A stretch of DNA of 64,000 bases, taken from Aricia agestis (lineage: Eukaryota; Arthropoda; Insecta; Lepidoptera; Lycaenidae). Below, in pieces: positions 1 through 11,900 of this stretch. Made by a program: the position numbers and the translations under genes. The stretch covers positions 20,527,001 to 20,591,000 of the forward strand of contig NC_056409.1 of NCBI RefSeq assembly GCF_905147365.1, given 5' to 3'. The notes below the pieces were generated by a model. That model had not been told where the DNA came from and ran no database searches. It saw only the letters and a list, made by a program, of their open reading frames with translations. Positions within the stretch are counted from its first letter, which is position 1. Each line of letters starts with the position of its first letter.

Positions 1-275
1 CTGATAGATAGCCGATTAACGCTGATGAAATAAATATCGGTGACATTATATTATGCTACGCTCGTTTTTTTTTTAATCCATGAATTCAATTTAGACTGTA
101 AACAACATTTAGGTAGCATCATTACGCCTTTGCATTGAACCATTGTTTCGATAGTATCAAAAACCTTCAAAACGTCTGTCCTAGATTAACCGTTATGATA
201 TTGTGGAGCCCTGAACCGTAGTTTAACAGGAAAGCCGTAAATAATGTAACCTTTCGACTCCAATTAGTTTAAACT

Positions 276-490
276 AGGGGTTCCCAAACTTATTTTGTCT
301 ACTTTGAGAACAACATAATATTATGATTTAGTGACCCCCCATTGTTTCAGTTTAAAATGCATCCAGATGAAATGAAATTACAAATCACCCCTAAGCCTCT
401 ACACAATGCCCCCATTTTTTTCTGGGTCCCACAACCTTTAGACATTCAGCGCCCACAAGGGGGCGTTATCGCCCATTTTGGGAAAGGCTG
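276..490. mobile_element. hAT-like MITE fragment
   Basis: The ends resemble the inverted termini of the complete element at 19386-19600: AGGGGTTCCCAAACT at the left, and a shared GGGGGCGTTATCGCCCA followed by TTTGGGAAAGGCTG at the right. No clean 8-bp duplication is visible here. It sits in the last intron of the carboxypeptidase gene, ending about 24 bp before the splice acceptor. Confidence 0.6.
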
Positions 491-514
491 GTTTTAAACA
501 ATGTTTTGTTGCAG

Positions 515-822
515 GAACCCTCCCATCGAACGGTCTGTCCCTTCATTTGGCGGGCGTGCAAATGGCGACCGCTATTGACAAACTGAAGCTGGACAAAGCT
601 GAACACTACATCGTGGGCAACGCGGCCTCCGTGCTGTACTACTCGACCGGTACCTCCAGAGACTGGACCAGGGCTGTGGGCATCCCTCTGACCTACACAA
701 TGGAGCTCCCCGGTTACGAATACTTATTCGTCGTCCCCCCAGAATACATAAAGCAGATCGTCACAGAGTCCTGGGCGGGCATCGCTGAGGGCGCACGTTA
801 TGTGCTGTCCATTTACAATTAA
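515..822 (+). CDS. Zinc carboxypeptidase (M14 family), last exon only
   Basis: This exon encodes the C-terminal 101 residues of an M14 metallocarboxypeptidase, the secreted digestive-type enzymes that remove C-terminal amino acids. A splice acceptor (TTGTTGCAG) precedes 515 and the exon enters in phase 1. The stop is at 820-822 and AATAAA follows at 824-829. Visible family landmarks are LYYSTGTSRDW, which aligns with the substrate-binding Tyr248 loop of bovine carboxypeptidase A, and YTMELPG, where the Glu corresponds to catalytic Glu270. The zinc ligands would lie in upstream exons outside the window. The residue aligned with specificity position 255 is Arg rather than Ile (A type) or Asp (B type), which suggests a preference for acidic C-terminal residues; that is inference. 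The 5' part of the gene is off the left edge. Confidence 0.88.
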
Positions 823-823
823 A

Positions 824-829
824 AATAAA
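824..829 (+). terminator. Polyadenylation signal of carboxypeptidase gene
   Basis: AATAAA begins 2 nt after the stop codon. This is very close but is common in compact insect 3' ends. Confidence 0.6.
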
Positions 830-1788
830 GTTTTTTTTATTTATTTACCAAAGAGTATCCTTTCTAAATCCAGCTGGCCATGCGCAGGAGAATAAGCACA
901 CTTTTAACGCGCACTTTCTTGTAAATATCTGTTTTAAAAGAAGGCAACCTTACCTAATTAGCTTGCGATGATTCTGTTACAATATTTGAATTTATTATTT
1001 TCTATCGCTAAAGGTGATAACCAGCCTACAGTTGATGTAGTATATTTTGAACGAGCGATAGAAGCTGTAGCATATCCATATTACATGATATTGTTGAATA
1101 TGGGCACTTGTAAAGGTAAAAGTTAAAACATTGTTTATCAGTGCCATTATTATCTAAGTACTTAGCTACTTAATAATTATATGAAAATTAAGTTTTCTTC
1201 TACAGATCGTCTTCTTTTCAATGAAGAAATAGTATGGGGAGGCTCTCACTTGAATAGAATTATAGATATTTACTACAAAAGTGAGAGTAGTGAGTATTAT
1301 TAATTTTCCTAAACAGCCACACGGCTGAGTAGAGAGGGACTTCGCCTCTTATTCTTTTAGTTCCTAACCAAACTCGCACCAATAATGAAGAGACCCCGAT
1401 AGAATGTTATAATGTTTAGGTAGTCACTACGACCGCGACACTACAAAGTACTTCACTAAGTATATATTTGACTTTTATTTAATGAAGTACTTACTTTATT
1501 ATTTAACATGACCTCGACGTAAACCACGGCTTTTTATTTCAGAAGATGCAGTAGTGTCATCGGTCGTTGTAAGATTAATTATAAATGACACGGATTTCTT
1601 GGGTTTTTCCGAGTTGGGCGTTGGATTTGCCGAATATTCAGCGAATATATTTTTGCCTGTCGACACAGGTCCCTCTTATTACGACTTAAATATATTTTCA
1701 TGTAACTAAAATACTAGTTTATTAAACAGTACCTATTATCTAATCTTCTCTTATACAATAAAATTATCGTGTCACAGTGTTTGTGCGC

Positions 1789-2169
1789 GAAGTGCGAACT
1801 CCTACAAAACGGCTCAACCGATTTTAATGAAATTTTGTATGTACTATCAAAGAAGTTGATTCCTAGGCAGATGGCGGACCTAAGTAATTATTTGGTCACG
1901 TTAAGTCAAATCATCCCACCGATCTCAGCTAAGATTCCGACATATCGAATAATCCAAATGAATTTCCTCGATGGGACATCCGTTATAGGCCTGAGAATAT
2001 GTTTTTACTTAAAAAGGCATAATTGGAATCTCGGAATCGGCTCCAACGATTTTCATGAAATTTAGTGTATAGGGGGTTTCGGGGGCGATAAATCGATCTA
2101 GCTAGGAATCATTTTTAGAAAATGTAATTTTCATCGGATACCGAGCAAAGCTCGGTCACACAGCTAGTT
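1789..2169 (+). mobile_element. Lepidopteran retroposon tail with a nested MITE
   Basis: The sequence from the ACGGCTCAACCGATTTTAAT motif (about 1809) to GAGCAAAGCTCGGTCAC...ACAGCTAGT (about 2142-2168) is the kind of 3' tail seen on dispersed lepidopteran retroposons. It is interrupted at about 1842-1990 by a degraded copy of the TA-target MITE family described at 6354-6514. Family naming is from memory and tentative. Confidence 0.5.
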
Positions 2170-2600
2170 ATGATTAATAAATAAAGCATGCTACATGTAC
2201 AATCTATGTATTTTTATTCCTTTATGAAAAATTCTACGATTGATATCTACTTGCTAGGATGATATGCGACGCCACGCGGCGCCGCGCCGTTATACGCTAT
2301 ACTGCTACCAATAATAATTATAGTAAACAATATCCGTTCATAAAAGCCAGAGAGGTCACGGACGACGGTGTCCGAAATTCAGAACTCAGAACAATTAATT
2401 GATCCTTCGAGCCAAATATTCTTATTAGTGTATTATGTGCTCGGTAGGAGGCGCTCTTACAGTCACTCTCTTACAGCTCTTACTGTACTTGTTGTTGTGT
2501 TGTTACTTGTTTACAAAATATGACCACAATTAAAAGCAAAATATACAAATTGATAAAAATTCATAAGTTTTACACAAAATACGATTGATAAATACATAAG

Positions 2601-2812
2601 GTAAATGACTAGTAATTGGACAGTACTAGTCATTGGACTGAGCACAAAAGCACAATATTTATTAAGGTTGCTTTAAAAAGTTCCCGTTTCGCTTTAAATC
2701 AGGCGTTCTATTACTTTAAAAATAGGCAATTTTTAAAGCAACCATATTAAATATTATGTTTTTGTGCTTTGTCCAATGACTGGTACTGTCCAATCACTAG
2801 TCATTTTACCTA
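2601..2812. mobile_element. Palindromic MITE
   Basis: The ends form inverted repeats: GGTAAATGACTAGT with TTGGACAGTACT at the left is matched in reverse near 2765-2812. A second inner inverted pair (GCACAAAAGCACAATATT and its reverse near 2745-2770, plus GGTTGCTTTAAAAA) makes the whole element fold back. It has no coding capacity. Confidence 0.7.
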
Positions 2813-2997
2813 TATTTTTTTATAAAAAAAATTGTAATGAAAAAGTTTAAACGTCAATGTCAGATCTTTAGGCTCTAGCGTGAAAAGGAACGTGATGTTT
2901 ATTTACGTGCTCAAGTCAATCACACGGAAATCACAATATAATAGTCATTACGCACAAACGCGAAAATTCCAAGTGTGATGATTCTAAACTTCTGAAA

Positions 2998-5900
2998 ATG
3001 TTGTGGTATCTACCATTCTCGGAAAGTATCAAGAAAAGAGCCTGCAGATACCTCCTCCAGCGTTACCTCGGCAACTTTCTCGAAGAGAAACTTACTTTGG
3101 ATCAGCTGAGTGTAGATCTATACAATGGAACTGGGACTGTATCCGATGTTAGCCTTGATTGCGAGGTATTTATTAACAATATTAACTAATTAAAAGCATT
3201 TTAAGAGCTCTCGAAAGTTGAATGTTTGTGATTTAACTTCAAACGTGCGTTGTTCATTCAACGCGAATGTAAGTGCGTAATATTTTTTATGCAAAATAGC
3301 ACGTGTTTACAGTATAACAAAGGACTGCCATGATAACAATGACTTTTTAAATATACTATTTTGATCTAATTGTTTTTTTTCGACCCTATTCAGCATGTTT
3401 CATTTTCATGTTATATGAAACATCTGTTCCAAATGTAGTTTGCAGCTACCACTGAAGCATAAAATATTACGATTTAAAAACCAATTAAAAATTATCAACG
3501 TGCATAAGAATAGTGTGCATGCAATGTATTTTTGCTCTATATAACTAAGGTTCCAGCAACATAATGTTTTTTATATTTTTATCGTAATTTGCTACCATCA
3601 GGCACTCAATGAACTTGGAGACGCACAAAATTGGCCCCTGGAGATTGTTGATGGTCACATGAAAGAGATCACAGTCACAGTGCCGTGGTCAACACTTCTA
3701 AAAGATGATTCGGTTGTGGAAATCAACGGGCTTTCACTCACGGTGCAGCCTAAAGTTAGAGCTGAACCAGGTATGGCTACAGTAAATTAAACTATTTTTT
3801 ATGTATTAGCTCAAAGCATAAAGTTCACACAAAATGAGCTTTTGTGCATGTCAATGAATTTACTAACAAATTGTTTAATTATAGTATAGTATAGTGTGGC
3901 CATTAGTGCTGTGCACTCCCTGAGGTATGCGCGGCGAGGTGGGAGGCGAAGAAAAAAGTGCATGAGTTCACATGAGATCGATACATTTCGGACAGATCTT
4001 ACGATATCAGTTTGCATTTCTTAGAAAAGACTTGTGGCGGGACGATGGTCAGAGGCTGTCTATCTGTAATATATTATACTTAGGGCCTGTTTCACCACTT
4101 CCTGACAAGGCTATCTACCACTTAACTTGACAGATAGAGTATGGAGAATCTGTCTTTCACCACTTCCTGATAAGGTGCCTATCCGGCACCTTATCAGGAA
4201 GTGGTGAAACAGGCCCTTAGTTGATTAAAATGTAACCCAAATATACTCATATTTTAATAAAAATGTGCAGGTCATAAATAAGAACTAGACTGAGAATTCA
4301 AAGCAGGAATTATAAATTTAGTTCTTATTTATCATTCTTGTTTTATTGATTATTTTTTTTAATTTACAAACAATTATATATTCTAAGGAAATTTATTCTG
4401 ACATAGATTCTGTTTCAACTTCATCTTCCATTTCGTCATCATCTTCATCTTCCACTTCGCCACCGGATGCAAATTTATTATGAATGAATCGATAACATTA
4501 TCGAACCTACTATCGCGACTCCAGTAATCATTTTCATTTTTCTGGACATGATCGTCGCATCTCTGCCATTTTTCCGCCGTGAATTCCGAAAACAATTTGT
4601 CCAATAAGATTATCTTAACGCACGACCCATCTTTGAATATTTATCTCATGTGCGTCTGACATAAACAGTCCGGTACAGATAACACTACCTACCGCCACGA
4701 GCGTTGACGGCGCACTGACAGAGTGCAGCAGCCGATTCTCCCCCCCGTCTCGCCGCGCATCTACCTCAGGAAGTGCACAGCACTAATGGCCACACTATAA
4801 TAGAAAAGAGGTCAAATATTATAGCTTTAACAAACTTTTTACTTTGAATATTGCAATTTTAATAGTCTACTTAAATATCTTATAAATAATTTCCAGTATC
4901 GTCAATGCTGGAGTCGATGTGGTCTTCCATGTCTTCGTCCATGCAGCTGGCAGCCGAGTGTCTGCGAGAGGAAGCCGGCCCACAGGAATCTAACCCTGTG
5001 GAGGGGATTGAGATGTTTGCACATGCTATTGATTCAAGTATGTATCAAATCCTACGAATAATAAAAACTAAGGAAACGTAACTCCCATACTATTACCATT
5101 TTGAATTTGGTTTCTTTGGAACTCTCATGTAACGTCAGCCTAATACTGCTTAAAGCCACCTAAATATTGCAAATGTATTGAAATGTGTACCTAAGGTACA
5201 CATTTTTGACAAGTATTGTAGAGCATGTTTTTTGACGGAGTTACTTTTCCTTAGTTTTTATTATTCGTAGATCAAATCCGGTTTTCCATCTTCTTTGCCA
5301 CTTTTCATAAGACGCTTTGTATCATATTGTAATAAGAACAAGGTATAAACATTATTTTTTCTGTTTCAGTTCTCAGTAGAGTAAAAGTCAAGTTTATTAA
5401 TACAAAGATAAGAATTGAACATGTTCCTAAAAATGGCGACAGAGGCATCGCTTTGGAGATCCATATACAAAAGTAAGTACACATTATTACCACACATTTA
5501 TCTTGAAAAAAATTTATAAAAGATTTTTTAATATTAATTATTACTATTTTATCTTGCAGTGTTCACTACTTTGATGAGGCTGGTGCTGAACCAGTACCTG
5601 ATGCCACGGATCCTGAAAAAGCCAAAACCTACATCGTGGCAACATACACTAACAAAAAAATTAAGTTTGACGGTGTCACATTTTATATAGACGAGTTTCC
5701 ATCGAAACTACGGACAATGGCTCCCAGTCTAATCATGGAAAAATCTGCTTCGTCAGTCGCGACAAAATCAGATGGTACCGTTGAGTCTCCCGACTCCAAC
5801 TACCAAAGCACCATGTCGGATATATTCTATGAAACTAGAAGTGTCATATCTACCATAGAGTCAGATCCTATAAAGGAAATTATTGGGGAGCAGCAGACGA

Positions 5901-8900
5901 GTATTCATGAAGCGACTCCAGAGGAACGGAGTAATCAGCCAGATCCGATACTATTTGCAAAATTAGGAGGTTCTCAGGAGCTGTCCTTGAAACTCAAACA
6001 TTCTGATGAGGTTGAAGGACCGAAGGTGGAAGTCAAGATACTGTTGGGATCTTTCCTAATATTCCTCACACCGAGACAGTTGCATACAATCATTGAATTG
6101 ATTGAAGCTCTAAACCAGCCGCATCTAGAAGATACCAGGTGATTGAACTATTCATTCATCATTGTTATTGCAGGATGCATTACATAAGGAATGTCACTTC
6201 TTATAAGGAGGCACAAACAACATTTTATTACTGTTATCTTACTTCAAAATTATTGTTACCTTGAGGCTCTGTAGAGATAAAACAATTTCATTCCTTAAAT
6301 TATGTGTATAATGTATGTTGTTTAATATTAGTTGATACTGTTTTTTATGTATGTACTATCAGAGAAGTTGATTCCTAGGCAGATGGCGGACCTAAGTAAT
6401 TTGGTCGCGTTAAGTCAAACCTAGCCGACCAATCACAGCTAACATTGAATTGACATAAGCCAACCAAATAACGTAGGCTCGTCAACTGCCTAGGAATCAT
6501 TTTCCTTGATGGTATTAAACTTTCTTGTTACTTCTAACTAAATACAATATAATTTCCGTCCTTTGCAGTAACATACCAATACGGGAGCACGTCAATATGC
6601 AGTGCAAGCCCATGAAGCACGCCGACTTCCAGTTCATTGAGGCTCAGCTGCTCGGCAACTTGGAGAAGCAACATTCCAAGCCCATGGCCATGTATGGCTG
6701 GTCAGGCCCTAGTTTCGGTGAGTTACTTTCACAAGAAGATTTTAGGTTTATTTGTGTGTTTTTGCTATAAGTAGCTATATTGTATAATTTTAATAGTGTT
6801 TTGTATGTTCGTAATAAAATAAACTTACATATCGCTGGCCCCGGGCAACAAAGCGGTAAACGCCGGTTACGCCCTTTTTAATGTTATTTGATTTTTGGCT
6901 TCTCTGAGTATTAGTCTATCACCCCTATTTATTTCATAGTTTTAAAATAATATTTTGGGTATAATAAATGACAAAAGCTTTATTGAATCGAAAATTCTCT
7001 TACGACTTAAACTGTATTCTTGCATTACTCTATGAAACATAACTAAAAAAACCGGTGAAGATACGATACAACTAAGCTTTCGCTGTAAGATTCCCCAGAA
7101 GAACGGGGTAATCGGCTGGTACGCTCGAAATCTAAAGCGAAAAATACGTCGTATTATGTTCTTACAGCCGTAAATCTCAAGCGGTTTGGTGATTTTATAA
7201 AGTCAATAAACAATGTTACAATTGAAACAATATCGCTTATTATATAGCTGTTGTATTATACTTTTTTCAATTATTTCAATATTTTTTTATACTATTACAA
7301 TTATTTTGATATGGTTAAATAGGTAAAAAAATTTACTTTCATATGAGACATCACACATTGTTTTGGACCACTGTACCCTGCACTATAAACAAAATAGCTT
7401 ATTTTGTCTCTCCTGAACAAAACGATTTTTGATATTACGCCTTTATTGCCCGGGGCCAGCAATATTTAAACAAAAATACTCTAACGGGAACGCAATTAAA
7501 ATTCCAATAAAATTACAGTATGTATATCCATTCTCTATTAATCTATCTATTCCAAACAATTTTATAATTTTCCTAACTTGTTAATGCTTGGAATTCTTCT
7601 AACAGAGGAAAGTGACGCGGAAAGCGACAAGTTCCTCCCGATGACGTCACAGGCCGCCGCTATGACGGAGAGCTTCACGTCGTCAGTGAGCTCCATGAAC
7701 ACGAGCATGACGTCCAGCGTCCACACGTCCTCGTCGCCCAAGATCAGGAGGAACAAGAGGGGTGAGTGTGCGAGAGAGACGCAGCGACAGTTCCCACCGA
7801 TGACGTCACAGGCCGCGGCGATGGTGGAGAGCTTCACGTCGTCGGTGAGCTCCATGAACACGAGCATGACGTCCAGCGTCAACACGTCCTTATCGCCCAA
7901 GATCAGGAGGAACAAGAGGGGTGAGTGTGCGAGAGAGACGCAGCGACAGTTCCCGCCGATGACGTCACAGGCCGCGGCGATGGTGGAGAGCTTCACGTCG
8001 TCGGTGAGCTCCATAAACACGAGCATGACGTCCAGCGTCAACACGTCCTTATCGCCCAAAATCAGGAGGGACAAGAGGGGTGAGTATGCGAGAGAGATGC
8101 AGCGACAGTTCCCGCCGATGACGTCACAGGCCGCGGCGATGGTGGAGAGCTTCACGTCGTCGGTGAGCTCCATGAACACGAGCATGACGTCCAGCGTCAA
8201 CACGTCCTTATCGCCCAAGATCAGGAGGAACAAGAGGGGTGAGTGTGCGAGAGAGACGCAGCGACAGTTCCCGCCGATGACGTCACAGGCCGCGGCGATG
8301 GTGGAGAGCTTCACGTCGTCGGTGAGCTCCATAAACACGAGCATGACGTCCAGCGTCAACACGTCCTTATCGCCCAAAATCAGGAGGGACAAGAGGGGTG
8401 AGTATGCGAGAGAGATGCAGCGACAGTTCCCGCCGATGACGTCACAGGCCGCGGCGATGGTGGAGAGCTTCACGTCGTCGGTGAGCTCCATGAACACGAG
8501 CATGACGTCCAGCGTCAACACGTCCTCGTCGCCCAAGATCACGAGGAACAAGAGGGATGAGTGCGCGAGAGAGACGCAGCGACAGTTCCCGCCGATGACG
8601 TCGCTGTGTCTCTCTCGCACACTTACCCCTCGTGAGTATACGAGAGAGACGCAGCGACAGTTCCCGCCGATGACGTCACAGGCCGCCGCGATGGCGGAGA
8701 GCAAAGAGATAATTATATAAAATGCGTCATGCAGTTAAAAAATCACATAAAATACTAAGTATATTTTGTTTTCTTTTTCAGTGTCACACATTGACGGCGA
8801 CCCGACGGCAGAAGTGTCGCACATAAGTCTACGCATTGCTTCGGTGTCGTGCGTGCTTCTTCACAAGGTAATCAACTTACCTTGCGTAGTCATATATTTT

Positions 8901-11900
8901 TTTTAAATTTATTTCGGCACAATTAACTTAGACCAATTAACTAAATTAAATGCATTGGACAAAAAGCCACATTTAAAAACACCCTCCCGTAGAATACTTT
9001 AGTCCGTTTTGAGTCCTCTGTCTAATGTCTTTGTATAATAGCTCGCTTATCCTCTATTCTCGACACCAGCCTCTATTATATATTATTATGCTATAGAATA
9101 TGAATACCTATGGACAACTAACTTATATTCAACTTACTTGGAAACGCTTACTAAATGTGTGTCATATCCAGGACGTGCTATTCCCAACGCCGATCTCCGG
9201 GCGGTTCGTGACGGTGGCGTCGGCGACTCGCCTTCAGCAGCTATCCACGGAGTTCTTCTCCCGCATACAGACATTCACCACCCTGGACGACAGAAGACTG
9301 AGCAGCATCAACAAGTCGCTGGATGCTGCTACTGATAGAGATCATCTCAGGTATGCGATGGGCATGGCGTCGGTTTTTGTACTGGCTATATAATCTAAAC
9401 TTAAGGCGAGTGAGCAGTCAGTCATCGGTGAAAAATAAAATGAAAAACGGTTCTACTTAAGACGGCGCGGGCGACTAAAACGAAATTGCCGATTTTATAA
9501 TTCATTTTTATACTTGAAAATTAGCCCCGAATTGATTCATTTTTTAACACAGATAGGTACTACATATTATATTTCCGAGGGTCTGACCTAGCAAAAACAC
9601 GATGTTTTAAAAATTTTCTCGATATTAAAATCACAAAGATGCATCTAATGTTCACCAATGGACTTCGATTTCTAGTTATTTGAACATTACATAATAGGCT
9701 GTGTAGTGCACACAGCTTATTATGTTGTTTAAAATGACTTACATAGAATTTCCATTACACAATATTCTCCTGATTTACTCAAAGCATGTATCTAGATTCC
9801 TAGCGCTCGAGATCAGTCTGGACGGCAGCGAGAAGGTGACGGCGCACGGCAGCCAAACGGTCTGCGAGGCGGCCGTTCGGAATGCCCTGCTGCGAGAGTG
9901 TCTCTACAACCAGGCTGACGAGAGGCATACGAGCTTCGACCTCGTCAAGTTTGAGAATAAAGGTGGCAAAAGAGACTACTAGATTTATGAAAGTACCATC
10001 AAGGAAATTGATTCCTAGGCAGTTGACAGACCAACGTCATTTGGTCGGATCATGTCAATTCAATGTTAATTGTGATCTGTCGGCTGGGTTTGACATAACT
10101 CTACCAAACTACGTAGGTCCCCCATCTGCCTGGGAATCAACTTCTCTGATAGTACATTATACCAGACTACAAAATATGTCCGAGAAATTTAGTAAAACAG
10201 AGAGGCATACGCCAAAAAAAGAATATTAAGACTTACCTTTTTTGTATCACAGTGTCTGGTAGAAATACTAGCATTGATCTTTTTTTTTCAATTGAGACAG
10301 TAATAACACAGTATAGCAATATGACAAATCCCTACAGTAGTGAAACGAATGTACTTGCGCAGAGCAACGGAGGGGTACCCGCGGGGAAGCGGGCGGCGCG
10401 GGCCCGCGTACACAAACTCGCGGAGTTTGTGTACCTGCGCCCACAGGGGTGACGTTGGCGCGTTGTCTACGAATTTTGTGTTGTAAAACTATAACTTATC
10501 TTATAAACAATGGGATATTATAATAAATGTTCAGTGTACGGATGTAAATCTGATTCAAAAAACAAAAAGGATTTAAATTTTCATAAATATCGGCTCACAG
10601 TTTACACTAATATTGTGTTGGCCTTGGCGGCATGTATTTGCATCTCTGTTTTATTGTTTACGTTGTAAGAAGTGTAACAAGGAGAGGAACAATATAGAAT
10701 AAATTAAAAATCTGTCAAATACCCTGTTACATACCGCCCATGACTATTAACAATGTCGGATGTGGAAAACGACAACTTTACAGGAGAGTGATTCAAAGTC
10801 TAAATTGTGCATAACTTTTTACTTATTTCAAGTAGGATCATGAAATTTCAAGGTAATACTATAAAAGTTATATACGTTTGATATGTTATTATGAGTATCT
10901 CGTATTTTATGCCTAAATATGAGAAAAGTCACTTCTGACCTTTTTAACGGGGTACGAGTAATGCTGATTTGTCGGAAGTGCCAGAACCGACATTGTTGCT
11001 TGTAGAAAATCGACGATTGCTTGTCGGAAGTGGCATTTACGTCATTGTTAAGTGATAACCATTAATTTAAAAATATGTCGCATGTAGAAATTACTAACAA
11101 AAACGTCAACAATTTAAAGAAAAAAAAATAGTTTTAGGGACTTCTGTCAAATAAAACGTAAAAGCAATGTACGTATGAAAATACAAAACATTTCTTATGA
11201 TTTAAATAATTCGGAAAATCAAATTTTTATCCGAAATGCAAACTTACTTAAAACATTGAAATTAAAAATTATTACCAACACTATTTTGTTGACTTTTTGA
11301 TAGCATAACATAAATTAACTAAACAAAATAAAAAAATATATTAATTATAAAGAGAAAAAGTTTGTTTTAAATTATAAAGAGAAAAAGTTTTGTTTGTATT
11401 GAATGGGCTCAATAATTACTGAACTAATTTTAAAAATTATTTTACTTTTGGAAAGCTACATCATTTGCAAATAACACAGGCTATGTATTATTCTGAAAAA
11501 TATTAGGAATCCTACCGAAAATACCAAAAATATAACCCAAAGTGGTAAAAATTTGCCAAAAATTTCATTATTTCACTTCCGCTACGAAAAATACTGATGA
11601 TACATCAAAATAATGTTATAAATTTTTATAGTACTCATCATTATCTACAAAAAAGCCCAGGGTATTGCCAAAAAAGCCAGGGTTATGTCTATCTTTAATG
11701 GTTAACGAATAATAACCATTACTTTCATTAAAAAATTTACTTCAAATCATCTCCTTCTAGCGTAACTTTTTTTGCATATTCGTTATTAATCCTTACCTAC
11801 ATAAATATCAAAATATTAATTGGAATTATGTGAAAAATAGAATTGTCCTTTAAATTATTACCATGAGCTAAATATTTTAGAAGTAAGGACAGTTTGATTA

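Larger units (their letters stand above)
830..2997. other. Intergenic region before Atg2
   Basis: No convincing gene is visible. It contains a retroposon fragment (1789-2169), a palindromic MITE (2601-2812) and AT-rich sequence. The 5' UTR and promoter of Atg2 must lie near its right end, but no defining motif can be assigned. Confidence 0.5.

Noticed and set aside
7562..8704. 380-residue open frame on the minus strand across the Atg2 array
   Set aside because: It exists only because the 159-bp unit is a multiple of three without stops on either strand. It has no start context or homology, whereas the plus frame continues Atg2 exactly.
7641..8720. CRISPR-like array
   Set aside because: Units are contiguous 159-bp repeats without spacers, in a eukaryotic coding exon.
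9138..9335. Frames overlapping Atg2 exon 9, and similar GC-rich shadow frames at exons 21, 28, 36 and 37
   Set aside because: They are alternative frames of exons whose correct frame is fixed by phase joins and family motifs.
9804..9962. Exon 10 starting after the AG at 9803
   Set aside because: That acceptor puts exon 10 out of frame. The AG at 9795 restores RFLALEISLD, which fits the family.
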